Positions 21,517 through 33,769 of a stretch of DNA of 64,000 nucleotides are shown here, piece by piece. The stretch's first letter is position 1. The number at the start of each line of letters is the position of its first letter. Origin of the DNA: Rhynchopus sp. YZ270_cl-10. Lineage: Eukaryota; Euglenozoa; Diplonemea; Diplonemida; Diplonemidae. The translations under genes and the position numbers were made by a program. The stretch lies in the NCBI GenBank assembly GCA_964035575.1, contig OZ037928.1, positions 186,001 to 250,000 of the forward strand, written 5' to 3'. Under the pieces are notes generated by a model. That model worked only from the letters and a program-made list of their open reading frames with translations, did no database searches and was not told where the DNA came from.

Positions 21517-21580
21517 GATAAATTGTTGGAGTACTGTAGTTGCCTCGGTTGTGTTGCCACAGTTTGTGCAATCTCCACTT
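21517..21580 (-). repeat. Dispersed hairpin motif, 'GTTGCC/CAACTGTG' family
   Basis: Near-exact match to the copy at 12592-12653 over about 60 bases (GATAAATTGTTGGAGTA ... CAATCTCCAC). The two copies are 9 kb apart in the same orientation. Confidence 0.55.
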
Positions 21581-22135
21581 TTTCATCATACTTCATAACA
21601 CAAATACACTGTTATCAACAAAATATTTCGGACTTAGTAAATCCCACACCCCACAAAAAAAAGACATAAAACACAAATAGATATGGGGATACAAAAGACC
21701 TACAAAAGGGAATTTGGAAGGGGGAAAGAAACGTACATTTTTTTTTAGAATTTGAAAAGATGAATAAAAAAATACTCGTACACGGGGGGTGGCCCTTTAT
21801 CAGTTCCTGATATAGGGTCATTGTCGTGTGTGCTCCAAAAGTGTCTATACTTACCGGAGGTTTTGGAAAAAAAAGAACGAACCTTGGTGCTCCGGGAGGG
21901 GTCGATATTGACAGGTCGCTGACAGGTCACCGACAGGTCGCCGACCGACTTCCGAAAGCACCAAACATTTCTATAAATATAGTTTTGGAAAAGAGAAGCA
22001 GAGAAATTTGAAACAAAAGTCAAAAAAAAATAACAAAAAAAAAAACTCAAATACACCCCGCAGGAGTTACCCCGTTGGGCCTTTTTTTCCTTCTTTCAAA
22101 AACACAAAATTATTACAAAAAAAACCTCTTTTTTT

Positions 22136-23743
22136 TCAATCCCTCCTTCTCCTCATCATCGCTGCTGCCACTGAGTCCCTCCGAGGCAGCCGCATCACTG
22201 CACTCCCTCCCATTGCCCCTTTCTCTGCACTTCCACTTCCGCTTCCCCCTTCTCCAAAACTGGGTACTCTGCGGACTGGCTTGCGGGGCACCGCTTTTGG
22301 GGAAGACACGATGTTTGCAGCAGAGCTGTAGGCAAAAGAGCTGTTGCGGGTGGGGAGGGCGGCTGGAAGGGCGTGGGGGGAGGAGGCAGCTGCCACTTCA
22401 CGGCGGAGGGAGGTACGCCGCTTAGGTGTGGTACTGTGGCGGTGTTGTTGCTGAACTGCAGACGCAGCGCGGTGTAAGGCGCCGACGGAAGGGGCCCTCT
22501 TCTTCTTCCGTTTTTCCTTCTCGGCCTGCCGTTCTGCTTCTTCCGCGTCGTGGCATTGTTCTTCAAGGAGTTCGTCCACGCACCTCCCAATCGCTGCAAA
22601 GTCATGAAGTGGTCCGGTGGTCTCCCCCGCTAATCTTAGCATATCACGCAGTCTCCTAACGGAACCACAATGCCCACTTCCTGCAGTGGTTTCGAAGCTG
22701 TCGTTGCAGAAGGATTGTTCGCTTTCATCGCAAGACACCACTTCGTCTCCAAGCTCCGAATCAAGGTTCTGTTCATATCCATCAGCAGCAGCAATCGCCA
22801 CTGCAGGGCCTCGGTAGGCCTTCAGAGGGGATGGTACCGCCTTGAGGGTTCTTCTGAAGGGAATTTCCGGACGGCGTGTCCCTGCCCCAGCTGTCCATCT
22901 AACTGCGGAACGGATCATCCAATTTGCGCCTTGAGGTTTTTCTGGGTGTGGTGACATACAAAGGACACGACCAGAACCATACGGGGCAGCGATGACAGCA
23001 GGTTTGCCGATCATATCGTGGTCCTCCCCGAGATGCGCGAGTTGGCGTGCATAGGCGGTGGTACGCACCTCCGTTTCATAGGTCGCAAGCACCTCAAAGC
23101 TCGAACGGAGTGGGTCGGTCGTATTACTGTCATCCCTTGCCAGAATCGGTCCGTTTGCGTACACAACATTTGCCACACCGTGCACCTCCGTGTCAAATAC
23201 CTGTTTCCCTAAAGGGGTAAAAACGATATCAGCTGTACCCACACCACGAAGGTTTTTGACTTGAGGGTAGGATGGTTGGGTGTCTATTGAGCGGGAAGCG
23301 AGGAGGCCTAAGGCATGCGGCATGTAGTTTGGGTCTGAAGAGGCGAGGTTCGCGCCAGCGCAGATTCCGATGTAGCCGTGTCCGTCTGATACAAAGTCGC
23401 GGATGGCCTGCATGCCGGATTCTCCAAGCTGTTTGCCTTGAGCGACGCCTTCGCCGCCTGGTTGGACGAGGATGTCATAGCGACCCTCTTTGAGCGCACC
23501 TTCAGCAATATCCCTTCCAGTCAAACGGTGCGTTTTGAACTCCCCCACCCTCCCCGCAGCCCCTCTCAAACAAGCCTCCAGATCCGCTGCCCCGCGGCAG
23601 TTTGTCACAGCACGCTTGGTGCTGCTCCCCCCTAAATCATCATAAAGCGCGACACGAAGCTGCCTGCTCGCGCTCGGCCTGCTGCTTGCGGTGCGACGCC
23701 TAGGGCGTGAGGTGCCGGTACTTTCCTTAGCGATAACGCCCAT
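22136..23743 (-). CDS. BPL_N / glutamine-amidotransferase-like domain protein
   Basis: Predicted 535-residue protein. Residues about 28-290 match the BPL_N domain (a DJ-1/GATase-like fold found at the N-terminus of fungal biotin-protein ligases and in stand-alone proteins). Visible signatures are RVALYDDLGG at the start, YDILVQPGGEG, the nucleophile elbow YIGICAGA with Cys near 128, and GSGRVLCMSPHPE near the end of the domain. No biotin-ligase catalytic domain follows. The rest (about 330-535) is low-complexity, basic and Ser/Ala-rich and probably disordered. The catalytic role of stand-alone BPL_N proteins is not established, so no reaction is claimed. I start at the ATG before GVIAKES; an upstream in-frame ATG adds only Lys/Asn encoded by an A run. 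No intron is seen. Confidence 0.75.
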   Translation of the reverse strand: MGVIAKESTGTSRPRRRTASSRPSASRQLRVALYDDLGGSSTKRAVTNCRGAADLEACLRGAAGRVGEFKTHRLTGRDIAEGALKEGRYDILVQPGGEGVAQGKQLGESGMQAIRDFVSDGHGYIGICAGANLASSDPNYMPHALGLLASRSIDTQPSYPQVKNLRGVGTADIVFTPLGKQVFDTEVHGVANVVYANGPILARDDSNTTDPLRSSFEVLATYETEVRTTAYARQLAHLGEDHDMIGKPAVIAAPYGSGRVLCMSPHPEKPQGANWMIRSAVRWTAGAGTRRPEIPFRRTLKAVPSPLKAYRGPAVAIAAADGYEQNLDSELGDEVVSCDESEQSFCNDSFETTAGSGHCGSVRRLRDMLRLAGETTGPLHDFAAIGRCVDELLEEQCHDAEEAERQAEKEKRKKKRAPSVGALHRAASAVQQQHRHSTTPKRRTSLRREVAAASSPHALPAALPTRNSSFAYSSAANIVSSPKAVPRKPVRRVPSFGEGGSGSGSAEKGAMGGSAVMRLPRRDSVAAAMMRRRRD

Positions 23744-23879
23744 ACTATTTTTTTTTTTTTTCAAAAAAAAAAGGAAGGCGAGAAGAAAGGGGGGGAGGAG
23801 TGGGAGGTGTGCCTGGGGGGGGTGTTGGTGTTGGGGTTCAGAGGGGGTTTTTTTGTGTTGTGTGGGGTGAAAAAAGCAA

Positions 23880-24327
23880 AATGTGGGTACCTTGAGAGGT
23901 TGAGTGGGGTGCTTGACACCAAGAAGCTATACTTTGTCTTTGAGAGGGTCAAGGCAGATGTGCGGTCAATGAGTCGGGAAGCCTTCTTTGATGAATCCTC
24001 GGACCTAGGTAAATAGAGACAGCGAGTCACCAACCGGGATTGCGGAGATGAAGTCGCTCTTCAAGGTATACACAACCTTCACGCAGTGTCAAATAAAAAA
24101 AGTACTTCACGGGTATGCCTGCTGACCCAGAAGACGAGAAGAAGCGCACCACCGGACGGGGGAGTCCTCGTTTCCTCTTCCCCACAGAAGGGCTTCAGGA
24201 GAAGGCAGGTTGGTGCATGGAAGGAATTTTGTGGAGTAACGTAAAAAAGCACCATCAACTTCTGAACAGCAACCCCTTTTTTGTTGGCTCTTTACAACCT
24301 GCTGCTGATGAAACAACGCTGTTCTGA
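23880..24327 (+). pseudogene. Possible decayed plus-strand gene fragment
   Basis: Three protein-like stretches occur in successive frames on the plus strand: about 23885-24013 (containing LDTKKLYFVFERVKADVRS), 24024-24065 (SPTGIAEMKSLFK) and 24115-24327 (containing GLQEKAGWCMEGILW). The frames do not join directly and the gaps are too short for ordinary introns here. It could be an old gene piece or chance. It would be the only plus-strand coding trace in the left half. I recognise no family. Confidence 0.25.
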
Positions 24328-25703
24328 AGGGACCATGACCACCTGCTGCGGCGTGGACAAGAATATGGTCCCAAAATGCGTGTGTGTTGTGAACAAAAAA
24401 AAGCAGGTTGACAAAAAAAATATGTTTGTTTTTCTTTTTCTTTTTTGCTTTGTGCTTTACTTCACCCTGTCCTTTTCATCCGACGTTAACTAATCGCATC
24501 GTGCTGCTTCCTCCCTCCACTCTTATGGTCCTTTGCGAAAAAAAAAAAAAAAAAACACCAAAAAAAAATCCCCTCAAAATACTTACTGAAAATCATGATT
24601 GATTGATGCGGTGTTGGTTAACGTTATTTTTGAAAACAAAGTTTAACATTTGTTTGTATTCGCCGTCCCCCCCGGACACACCGGAGGATGTGCTCTCCAC
24701 TGTACTAAACGCGCCCAAAGCAGCTGAGTGCGTATTTTAAAAGATTTGGTACCAGAAACTCCTGATTATCTTTTGTGTCTAGCGGAGACCAATTGAAAAG
24801 GGTTGCTCTGAAGCGAAGCGTTATTCGTTTTTTTTTGGTTTGTATTTGTATCGTAGACACCCCGGATGCACTCCACTATACCAAACACATCAAGGCACAA
24901 AAAACCCCCCGAAGTTTGTTTTTTCTCCAAAAGGATAGATTGAAGAAAAAAATACCACGGTGCCAATAGCTATCTTATCCCACACAGGAAAAACGAAAAC
25001 AGGGGGAGAGAGGTTTTGTTAGGAGTACGCTTCCACCTTTAAAAAGAAAAAGAGTAGCTGAAAACGTGTGCTAAAACGCATCGCAGTTGAGCTCATGTAA
25101 CAAAATAATATTCTCTCCTCTTACATGACCCACTGTACGATGCCAACAACAACAAAAAAAGGCCTACACGTCCATACCTTCCGTAGTACAAAGGCTTCGG
25201 CCAACATTGAGTACAGACCCCGACCTTCGCTCACTGGTGGGATTACTCACCAGCGATTGTCGACACAACAAAAAAAAGACCCATTTTTTCTTACTATCGT
25301 TTCCTTTTGTATGTTTTTTTTTACACTCAATCCCAAATTTTTGTCCAAACTGGGTATTTTTTTAAATAAAGAACAACTATTCAAAACCGTAAAATTCTTG
25401 CTTTAATTGATTTTTCTGGTAAAACCTATGAACACGCAAAAAAAATCGACCAGATTCGTTGAGTGACTAAAACCCAATCACCCATAGAGAGAGAGACCCA
25501 AAACGGTGATTTTCCCTGTAATTCCTTAAGGAATTGCCTTTGCCATTTGAAAAAATATTATGACCGCAAAAATGGCAACATGTAATCTGTGATGCTCAAA
25601 CGTGCAAAATTCTTGCTCCAATGGATTCTCCGGGTATATATTGTACCTGGAGAATATGCTCATATCACTCTTCAGACCATCTGGGGTATGGTCACACACA
25701 GGT
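24328..25703. other. Intergenic, homopolymer-rich, no gene seen
   Basis: A/T-rich with long A and T runs. It holds a copy of the GTAGACACCC...ACTCCACTAT motif (about 24835-24888) and a weaker one at about 24652-24712. Confidence 0.5.
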
Positions 25704-25957
25704 AGTATACACAGTATACACAGTATACACAGTATACACAGTATACACAGTATACACAGTATACACAGTATACACAGTATACACAGTATACACAGTATAC
25801 ACAGTATACACAGTATACACAGTATACACAGTATACACAGTATACACAGTATACACAGTATACACAGTATACACAGTATACACAGTATACACAGTATACA
25901 CAGTATACACAGTATACACAGTATACACAGTATACACAGTTTTCACAGTTTTCACAG
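25704..25957. repeat. 9-bp tandem satellite (AGTATACAC)n
   Basis: About 26 uninterrupted AGTATACAC units, ending in two variant units with TTTTCACAG. Long open frames through it only reflect a period divisible by three and are not genes. Confidence 0.95.
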
Positions 25958-25966
25958 GGGATTGGG

Positions 25967-26154
25967 AGTACAGTACAGTACAGTACAGTACAGTACAGTA
26001 CAGTACAGTACAGTACAGTACAGTACAGTACAGTACAGTACAGTACAGTACAGTACAGTACAGTACAGTACAGTACAGTACAGTACAGTACAGTACAGTA
26101 CAGTACAGTACAGTACAGTACAGTACAGTACAGTACAGTACAGTACAGTACAGT
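25967..26154. repeat. 5-bp tandem satellite (CAGTA)n
   Basis: About 37 perfect copies of CAGTA starting 9 bp after the 9-bp array. A second array of the same unit in the same orientation lies at 33770-34014, on the other side of the 406-bp satellite. Confidence 0.95.
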
Positions 26155-26873
26155 GCGATTCACATATCAGACAAGATCTCGTTAGGCGTATACTTCTGGG
26201 CCTCGTTCACTTCATAAACCACAGATGCAATTTTTTGAGCCTACGACCCCACATTTAACTCATTTCGATCCGCTGATTTCAATCCCAAAAAATATTTCAA
26301 AAAAATATTTCTGGTGTGGCACCTTAACCGATTCTCCGTGGTTCTACCCGTTGTCCCTCCGTAAAGGGGGGGTATGGACGTTGGAAAACAGGCCTTCATA
26401 TGCACCTTCGGTACAACGTCGCAGGCAGGCCAAACAGCGTTTTGAATTTGTTGTTTGTGAGCTACCCGCATGTGGAAGGCCCACTTCTCAGAATTCACGA
26501 CATTTTTTCTCGACCCGATTGGTAGAGTACATATTTGTTATCACCCCCTGGTTACCCTACTGACACATTCTCAAAAGAATCGGCGTTAAAGAAAATCAGA
26601 ATGCTCGATGTTCACGCGTGGGATAGTTTTTCACGAGTATAAAGTACGGTGTGAACATCTCATACATTGGTGCACTCTCTCTGATCTCTTTGACCGGACA
26701 TATGTGCAACACATGCACTCCTCCTCGCGTGTGCGGTTGATGAAGCTGTTGCAAGCGTCTTCTCCATTGCAGTCTCAAGAGAAATACGTCTGACAGCAGA
26801 CGACTTCGGGGCTGGACATCCACTGAAATGCAGGACATGTCTTTAATGTCCTAATCCTGTGCACCAAGCACCA
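26155..26873. other. Spacer between satellites, no gene seen
   Basis: Mixed composition and no convincing reading frame. It includes a short CTCCGTGGTT motif near 26332, shared with 19929-20043 and 35407-35468. Confidence 0.45.
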
Positions 26874-26959
26874 CCCCAGGCGCTTCGCGGCGAAGGGCAG
26901 GCTTAGCCCAGCCCTTAGCCGCGAAGCCACTGGGGGGTCTGGGGGGCGGAGCCCCCCAG
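26874..26959. repeat. Two adjacent GC-rich hairpins at the satellite edge
   Basis: The first hairpin pairs GCTTCGCGGCGAAGGGC (26882-26898) with 26911-26927, with one mismatch and outer CCCCAG/CTGGGG pairing. The second is CTGGGGGG-CGGAG-CCCCCCAG (26939-26959), perfect. They abut the first 406-bp unit directly and are far more GC-rich than their surroundings. Confidence 0.75.
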
Positions 26960-29900
26960 CGAAATTTTTTGACTTAACACTGCTTGTGCTTAGAAAACCC
27001 GAATTTTTTACCTTTCAAAATTGCATTTGAGGAACTCACAACGCGTCAAAACGAAAAGGTCGTTTTTGGCACTTTTAAAACCGGGCTCCGCTGAGTTCAC
27101 CATATTTTTGCTCGATTTATTTAGTGGAGTAACTAATTAGTAATCGTATTCTCGGACAAAAATTCGGGACGAGGTGTTAGATAATTCCCCTGTATTTTAC
27201 TAAGGGAAAATCCCTAGTAAAATACAGGCAAAAATCCAGGTAAAAATCACTTTGTCTCGATTTTTTAGTAAAAATACAGGGTGCAACGAAACCAGAAAAA
27301 AACTTCGCCATTGGACGTTTCTGGGTTCCGAGCTTTTAACGCAAAAAAAACCTATTTTTTTTTCGCGAAATTTTTTGACTTAACACTGCTTGTGCTTAGA
27401 AAACCCGAATTTTTTACCTTTCAAAATTGCATTTGAGGAACTCACAACGCGTCAAAACGAAAAGGTCGTTTTTGGCACTTTTAAAACCGGGCTCCGCTGA
27501 GTTCACCATATTTTTGCTCGATTTATTTAGTGGAGTAACTAATTAGTAATCGTATTCTCGGACAAAAATTCGGGACGAGGTGTTAGATAATTCCCCTGTA
27601 TTTTACTAAGGGAAAATCCCTAGTAAAATACAGGCAAAAATCCAGGTAAAAATCACTTTGTCTCGATTTTTTAGTAAAAATACAGGGTGCAACGAAACCA
27701 GAAAAAAACTTCGCCATTGGACGTTTCTGGGTTCCGAGCTTTTAACGCAAAAAAAACCTATTTTTTTTTCGCGAAATTTTTTGACTTAACACTGCTTGTG
27801 CTTAGAAAACCCGAATTTTTTACCTTTCAAAATTGCATTTGAGGAACTCACAACGCGTCAAAACGAAAAGGTCGTTTTTGGCACTTTTAAAACCGGGCTC
27901 CGCTGAGTTCACCATATTTTTGCTCGATTTATTTAGTGGAGTAACTAATTAGTAATCGTATTCTCGGACAAAAATTCGGGACGAGGTGTTAGATAATTCC
28001 CCTGTATTTTACTAAGGGAAAATCCCTAGTAAAATACAGGCAAAAATCCAGGTAAAAATCACTTTGTCTCGATTTTTTAGTAAAAATACAGGGTGCAACG
28101 AAACCAGAAAAAAACTTCGCCATTGGACGTTTCTGGGTTCCGAGCTTTTAACGCAAAAAAAACCTATTTTTTTTTCGCGAAATTTTTTGACTTAACACTG
28201 CTTGTGCTTAGAAAACCCGAATTTTTTACCTTTCAAAATTGCATTTGAGGAACTCACAACGCGTCAAAACGAAAAGGTCGTTTTTGGCACTTTTAAAACC
28301 GGGCTCCGCTGAGTTCACCATATTTTTGCTCGATTTATTTAGTGGAGTAACTAATTAGTAATCGTATTCTCGGACAAAAATTCGGGACGAGGTGTTAGAT
28401 AATTCCCCTGTATTTTACTAAGGGAAAATCCCTAGTAAAATACAGGCAAAAATCCAGGTAAAAATCACTTTGTCTCGATTTTTTAGTAAAAATACAGGGT
28501 GCAACGAAACCAGAAAAAAACTTCGCCATTGGACGTTTCTGGGTTCCGAGCTTTTAACGCAAAAAAAACCTATTTTTTTTTCGCGAAATTTTTTGACTTA
28601 ACACTGCTTGTGCTTAGAAAACCCGAATTTTTTACCTTTCAAAATTGCATTTGAGGAACTCACAACGCGTCAAAACGAAAAGGTCGTTTTTGGCACTTTT
28701 AAAACCGGGCTCCGCTGAGTTCACCATATTTTTGCTCGATTTATTTAGTGGAGTAACTAATTAGTAATCGTATTCTCGGACAAAAATTCGGGACGAGGTG
28801 TTAGATAATTCCCCTGTATTTTACTAAGGGAAAATCCCTAGTAAAATACAGGCAAAAATCCAGGTAAAAATCACTTTGTCTCGATTTTTTAGTAAAAATA
28901 CAGGGTGCAACGAAACCAGAAAAAAACTTCGCCATTGGACGTTTCTGGGTTCCGAGCTTTTAACGCAAAAAAAACCTATTTTTTTTTCGCGAAATTTTTT
29001 GACTTAACACTGCTTGTGCTTAGAAAACCCGAATTTTTTACCTTTCAAAATTGCATTTGAGGAACTCACAACGCGTCAAAACGAAAAGGTCGTTTTTGGC
29101 ACTTTTAAAACCGGGCTCCGCTGAGTTCACCATATTTTTGCTCGATTTATTTAGTGGAGTAACTAATTAGTAATCGTATTCTCGGACAAAAATTCGGGAC
29201 GAGGTGTTAGATAATTCCCCTGTATTTTACTAAGGGAAAATCCCTAGTAAAATACAGGCAAAAATCCAGGTAAAAATCACTTTGTCTCGATTTTTTAGTA
29301 AAAATACAGGGTGCAACGAAACCAGAAAAAAACTTCGCCATTGGACGTTTCTGGGTTCCGAGCTTTTAACGCAAAAAAAACCTATTTTTTTTTCGCGAAA
29401 TTTTTTGACTTAACACTGCTTGTGCTTAGAAAACCCGAATTTTTTACCTTTCAAAATTGCATTTGAGGAACTCACAACGCGTCAAAACGAAAAGGTCGTT
29501 TTTGGCACTTTTAAAACCGGGCTCCGCTGAGTTCACCATATTTTTGCTCGATTTATTTAGTGGAGTAACTAATTAGTAATCGTATTCTCGGACAAAAATT
29601 CGGGACGAGGTGTTAGATAATTCCCCTGTATTTTACTAAGGGAAAATCCCTAGTAAAATACAGGCAAAAATCCAGGTAAAAATCACTTTGTCTCGATTTT
29701 TTAGTAAAAATACAGGGTGCAACGAAACCAGAAAAAAACTTCGCCATTGGACGTTTCTGGGTTCCGAGCTTTTAACGCAAAAAAAACCTATTTTTTTTTC
29801 GCGAAATTTTTTGACTTAACACTGCTTGTGCTTAGAAAACCCGAATTTTTTACCTTTCAAAATTGCATTTGAGGAACTCACAACGCGTCAAAACGAAAAG

Positions 29901-32900
29901 GTCGTTTTTGGCACTTTTAAAACCGGGCTCCGCTGAGTTCACCATATTTTTGCTCGATTTATTTAGTGGAGTAACTAATTAGTAATCGTATTCTCGGACA
30001 AAAATTCGGGACGAGGTGTTAGATAATTCCCCTGTATTTTACTAAGGGAAAATCCCTAGTAAAATACAGGCAAAAATCCAGGTAAAAATCACTTTGTCTC
30101 GATTTTTTAGTAAAAATACAGGGTGCAACGAAACCAGAAAAAAACTTCGCCATTGGACGTTTCTGGGTTCCGAGCTTTTAACGCAAAAAAAACCTATTTT
30201 TTTTTCGCGAAATTTTTTGACTTAACACTGCTTGTGCTTAGAAAACCCGAATTTTTTACCTTTCAAAATTGCATTTGAGGAACTCACAACGCGTCAAAAC
30301 GAAAAGGTCGTTTTTGGCACTTTTAAAACCGGGCTCCGCTGAGTTCACCATATTTTTGCTCGATTTATTTAGTGGAGTAACTAATTAGTAATCGTATTCT
30401 CGGACAAAAATTCGGGACGAGGTGTTAGATAATTCCCCTGTATTTTACTAAGGGAAAATCCCTAGTAAAATACAGGCAAAAATCCAGGTAAAAATCACTT
30501 TGTCTCGATTTTTTAGTAAAAATACAGGGTGCAACGAAACCAGAAAAAAACTTCGCCATTGGACGTTTCTGGGTTCCGAGCTTTTAACGCAAAAAAAACC
30601 TATTTTTTTTTCGCGAAATTTTTTGACTTAACACTGCTTGTGCTTAGAAAACCCGAATTTTTTACCTTTCAAAATTGCATTTGAGGAACTCACAACGCGT
30701 CAAAACGAAAAGGTCGTTTTTGGCACTTTTAAAACCGGGCTCCGCTGAGTTCACCATATTTTTGCTCGATTTATTTAGTGGAGTAACTAATTAGTAATCG
30801 TATTCTCGGACAAAAATTCGGGACGAGGTGTTAGATAATTCCCCTGTATTTTACTAAGGGAAAATCCCTAGTAAAATACAGGCAAAAATCCAGGTAAAAA
30901 TCACTTTGTCTCGATTTTTTAGTAAAAATACAGGGTGCAACGAAACCAGAAAAAAACTTCGCCATTGGACGTTTCTGGGTTCCGAGCTTTTAACGCAAAA
31001 AAAACCTATTTTTTTTTCGCGAAATTTTTTGACTTAACACTGCTTGTGCTTAGAAAACCCGAATTTTTTACCTTTCAAAATTGCATTTGAGGAACTCACA
31101 ACGCGTCAAAACGAAAAGGTCGTTTTTGGCACTTTTAAAACCGGGCTCCGCTGAGTTCACCATATTTTTGCTCGATTTATTTAGTGGAGTAACTAATTAG
31201 TAATCGTATTCTCGGACAAAAATTCGGGACGAGGTGTTAGATAATTCCCCTGTATTTTACTAAGGGAAAATCCCTAGTAAAATACAGGCAAAAATCCAGG
31301 TAAAAATCACTTTGTCTCGATTTTTTAGTAAAAATACAGGGTGCAACGAAACCAGAAAAAAACTTCGCCATTGGACGTTTCTGGGTTCCGAGCTTTTAAC
31401 GCAAAAAAAACCTATTTTTTTTTCGCGAAATTTTTTGACTTAACACTGCTTGTGCTTAGAAAACCCGAATTTTTTACCTTTCAAAATTGCATTTGAGGAA
31501 CTCACAACGCGTCAAAACGAAAAGGTCGTTTTTGGCACTTTTAAAACCGGGCTCCGCTGAGTTCACCATATTTTTGCTCGATTTATTTAGTGGAGTAACT
31601 AATTAGTAATCGTATTCTCGGACAAAAATTCGGGACGAGGTGTTAGATAATTCCCCTGTATTTTACTAAGGGAAAATCCCTAGTAAAATACAGGCAAAAA
31701 TCCAGGTAAAAATCACTTTGTCTCGATTTTTTAGTAAAAATACAGGGTGCAACGAAACCAGAAAAAAACTTCGCCATTGGACGTTTCTGGGTTCCGAGCT
31801 TTTAACGCAAAAAAAACCTATTTTTTTTTCGCGAAATTTTTTGACTTAACACTGCTTGTGCTTAGAAAACCCGAATTTTTTACCTTTCAAAATTGCATTT
31901 GAGGAACTCACAACGCGTCAAAACGAAAAGGTCGTTTTTGGCACTTTTAAAACCGGGCTCCGCTGAGTTCACCATATTTTTGCTCGATTTATTTAGTGGA
32001 GTAACTAATTAGTAATCGTATTCTCGGACAAAAATTCGGGACGAGGTGTTAGATAATTCCCCTGTATTTTACTAAGGGAAAATCCCTAGTAAAATACAGG
32101 CAAAAATCCAGGTAAAAATCACTTTGTCTCGATTTTTTAGTAAAAATACAGGGTGCAACGAAACCAGAAAAAAACTTCGCCATTGGACGTTTCTGGGTTC
32201 CGAGCTTTTAACGCAAAAAAAACCTATTTTTTTTTCGCGAAATTTTTTGACTTAACACTGCTTGTGCTTAGAAAACCCGAATTTTTTACCTTTCAAAATT
32301 GCATTTGAGGAACTCACAACGCGTCAAAACGAAAAGGTCGTTTTTGGCACTTTTAAAACCGGGCTCCGCTGAGTTCACCATATTTTTGCTCGATTTATTT
32401 AGTGGAGTAACTAATTAGTAATCGTATTCTCGGACAAAAATTCGGGACGAGGTGTTAGATAATTCCCCTGTATTTTACTAAGGGAAAATCCCTAGTAAAA
32501 TACAGGCAAAAATCCAGGTAAAAATCACTTTGTCTCGATTTTTTAGTAAAAATACAGGGTGCAACGAAACCAGAAAAAAACTTCGCCATTGGACGTTTCT
32601 GGGTTCCGAGCTTTTAACGCAAAAAAAACCTATTTTTTTTTCGCGAAATTTTTTGACTTAACACTGCTTGTGCTTAGAAAACCCGAATTTTTTACCTTTC
32701 AAAATTGCATTTGAGGAACTCACAACGCGTCAAAACGAAAAGGTCGTTTTTGGCACTTTTAAAACCGGGCTCCGCTGAGTTCACCATATTTTTGCTCGAT
32801 TTATTTAGTGGAGTAACTAATTAGTAATCGTATTCTCGGACAAAAATTCGGGACGAGGTGTTAGATAATTCCCCTGTATTTTACTAAGGGAAAATCCCTA

Positions 32901-33268
32901 GTAAAATACAGGCAAAAATCCAGGTAAAAATCACTTTGTCTCGATTTTTTAGTAAAAATACAGGGTGCAACGAAACCAGAAAAAAACTTCGCCATTGGAC
33001 GTTTCTGGGTTCCGAGCTTTTAACGCAAAAAAAACCTATTTTTTTTTCGCGAAATTTTTTGACTTAACACTGCTTGTGCTTAGAAAACCCGAATTTTTTA
33101 CCTTTCAAAATTGCATTTGAGGAACTCACAACGCGTCAAAACGAAAAGGTCGTTTTTGGCACTTTTAAAACCGGGCTCCGCTGAGTTCACCATATTTTTG
33201 CTCGATTTATTTAGTGGAGTAACTAATTAGTAATCGTATTCTCGGACAAAAATTCGGGACGAGGTGTT
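26960..33268. repeat. 406-bp satellite array, about 15.5 copies
   Basis: Head-to-tail copies of a 406-bp A/T-rich unit. The GCGAAATTTTTTGACTTAAC anchor repeats at 406-bp steps from 26959 onwards, and all copies look identical by eye. Each unit holds a strong hairpin (first copy 27189-27228: CCTGTATTTTACTA / TAGTAAAATACAGG around AGGGAAAATCCC), a third partial copy of the same arm, and a TTTCGCGAAA palindrome at the unit junction. No open frame of gene length exists. The last unit breaks off at 33268 after GACGAGGTGTTA. Confidence 0.97.
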
Positions 33269-33769
33269 AACATCCGAATCCTGCGCATATCACAATTTTC
33301 TTTCGTCCTTTGAAAGAAAAGTGAAGTTATTAATGCAGGCACCTCTGACTAACCCACGTACGACAAAAGAGTTGAAACGTGAAACGCATCTCAGTCGAAA
33401 AATAGAAAAATGCAAAAAAATAATCACAACACCGCTCATACGGTACGAAACCTTTTTTGCAACCTCCGCAGTTATCAAACCCACTTTGCCCTTTTTTAAC
33501 TTTGGGAAGGCTCGTTTTTCCATTTAATGTTACAAAGTAACAATAAAACCACTTTTTCGGCGACCGGGAACCCCCCCCCCCCCCCCCCCCCTTTGTTACA
33601 CGGAAAAACTGTTTTTCCGAATTGGCATTTATTGTTACAGTGGGCATACACCGGGTGATGATGAAATTTTTAGCCGGCATTTGCATTTCCGGAATCCGTC
33701 CGGCCAGTGGTGGGGTCAATTTGACGAAATGGACAAGTTCTCGTTTTTGGTCAATTTCCGCGCAGTACA
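33269..33769. other. Spacer right of the satellite with long C run
   Basis: No gene is seen. It contains a GTTATTAATGCAGGC-type repeat (about 33321-33360), the left copy of a 45-bp inverted repeat (33504-33548) and a run of over 20 C (about 33569-33592). Confidence 0.5.

Larger units (their letters stand above)
12968..22135. other. 9-kb gene-poor region rich in small elements
   Basis: No host gene is evident in this stretch. Homopolymers of A or T break it up, and it carries the hairpin repeats, MITE-like elements and TIR transposon listed separately. A 27-bp direct repeat (AAAAGGGATATGGCGA...) lies at about 12998-13050. A perfect 10-bp inverted repeat GGGTGAGCAA/TTGCTCACCC lies at 19046-19081. 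CTCCGTGGTT-containing repeats lie at 19929-20043, with relatives at 26332-26350 and 35407-35468. A (GAA)n microsatellite lies at about 20070-20099. Confidence 0.55.

Noticed and set aside
22136-23743. Complete biotin-protein ligase
   Set aside because: Only the BPL_N/GATase-like domain is present; no ligase catalytic domain follows and the C-terminal part is low-complexity.
25602-26258. Long open frames made of IHS, VYT, CTVLY or QYS repeats
   Set aside because: They are translations of the 9-bp and 5-bp satellites in several frames on both strands, and the flanks have no coding features.
26960-33268. CRISPR-like array
   Set aside because: Units are 406 bp and contiguous with no variable spacers; it is a satellite in a eukaryotic genome.
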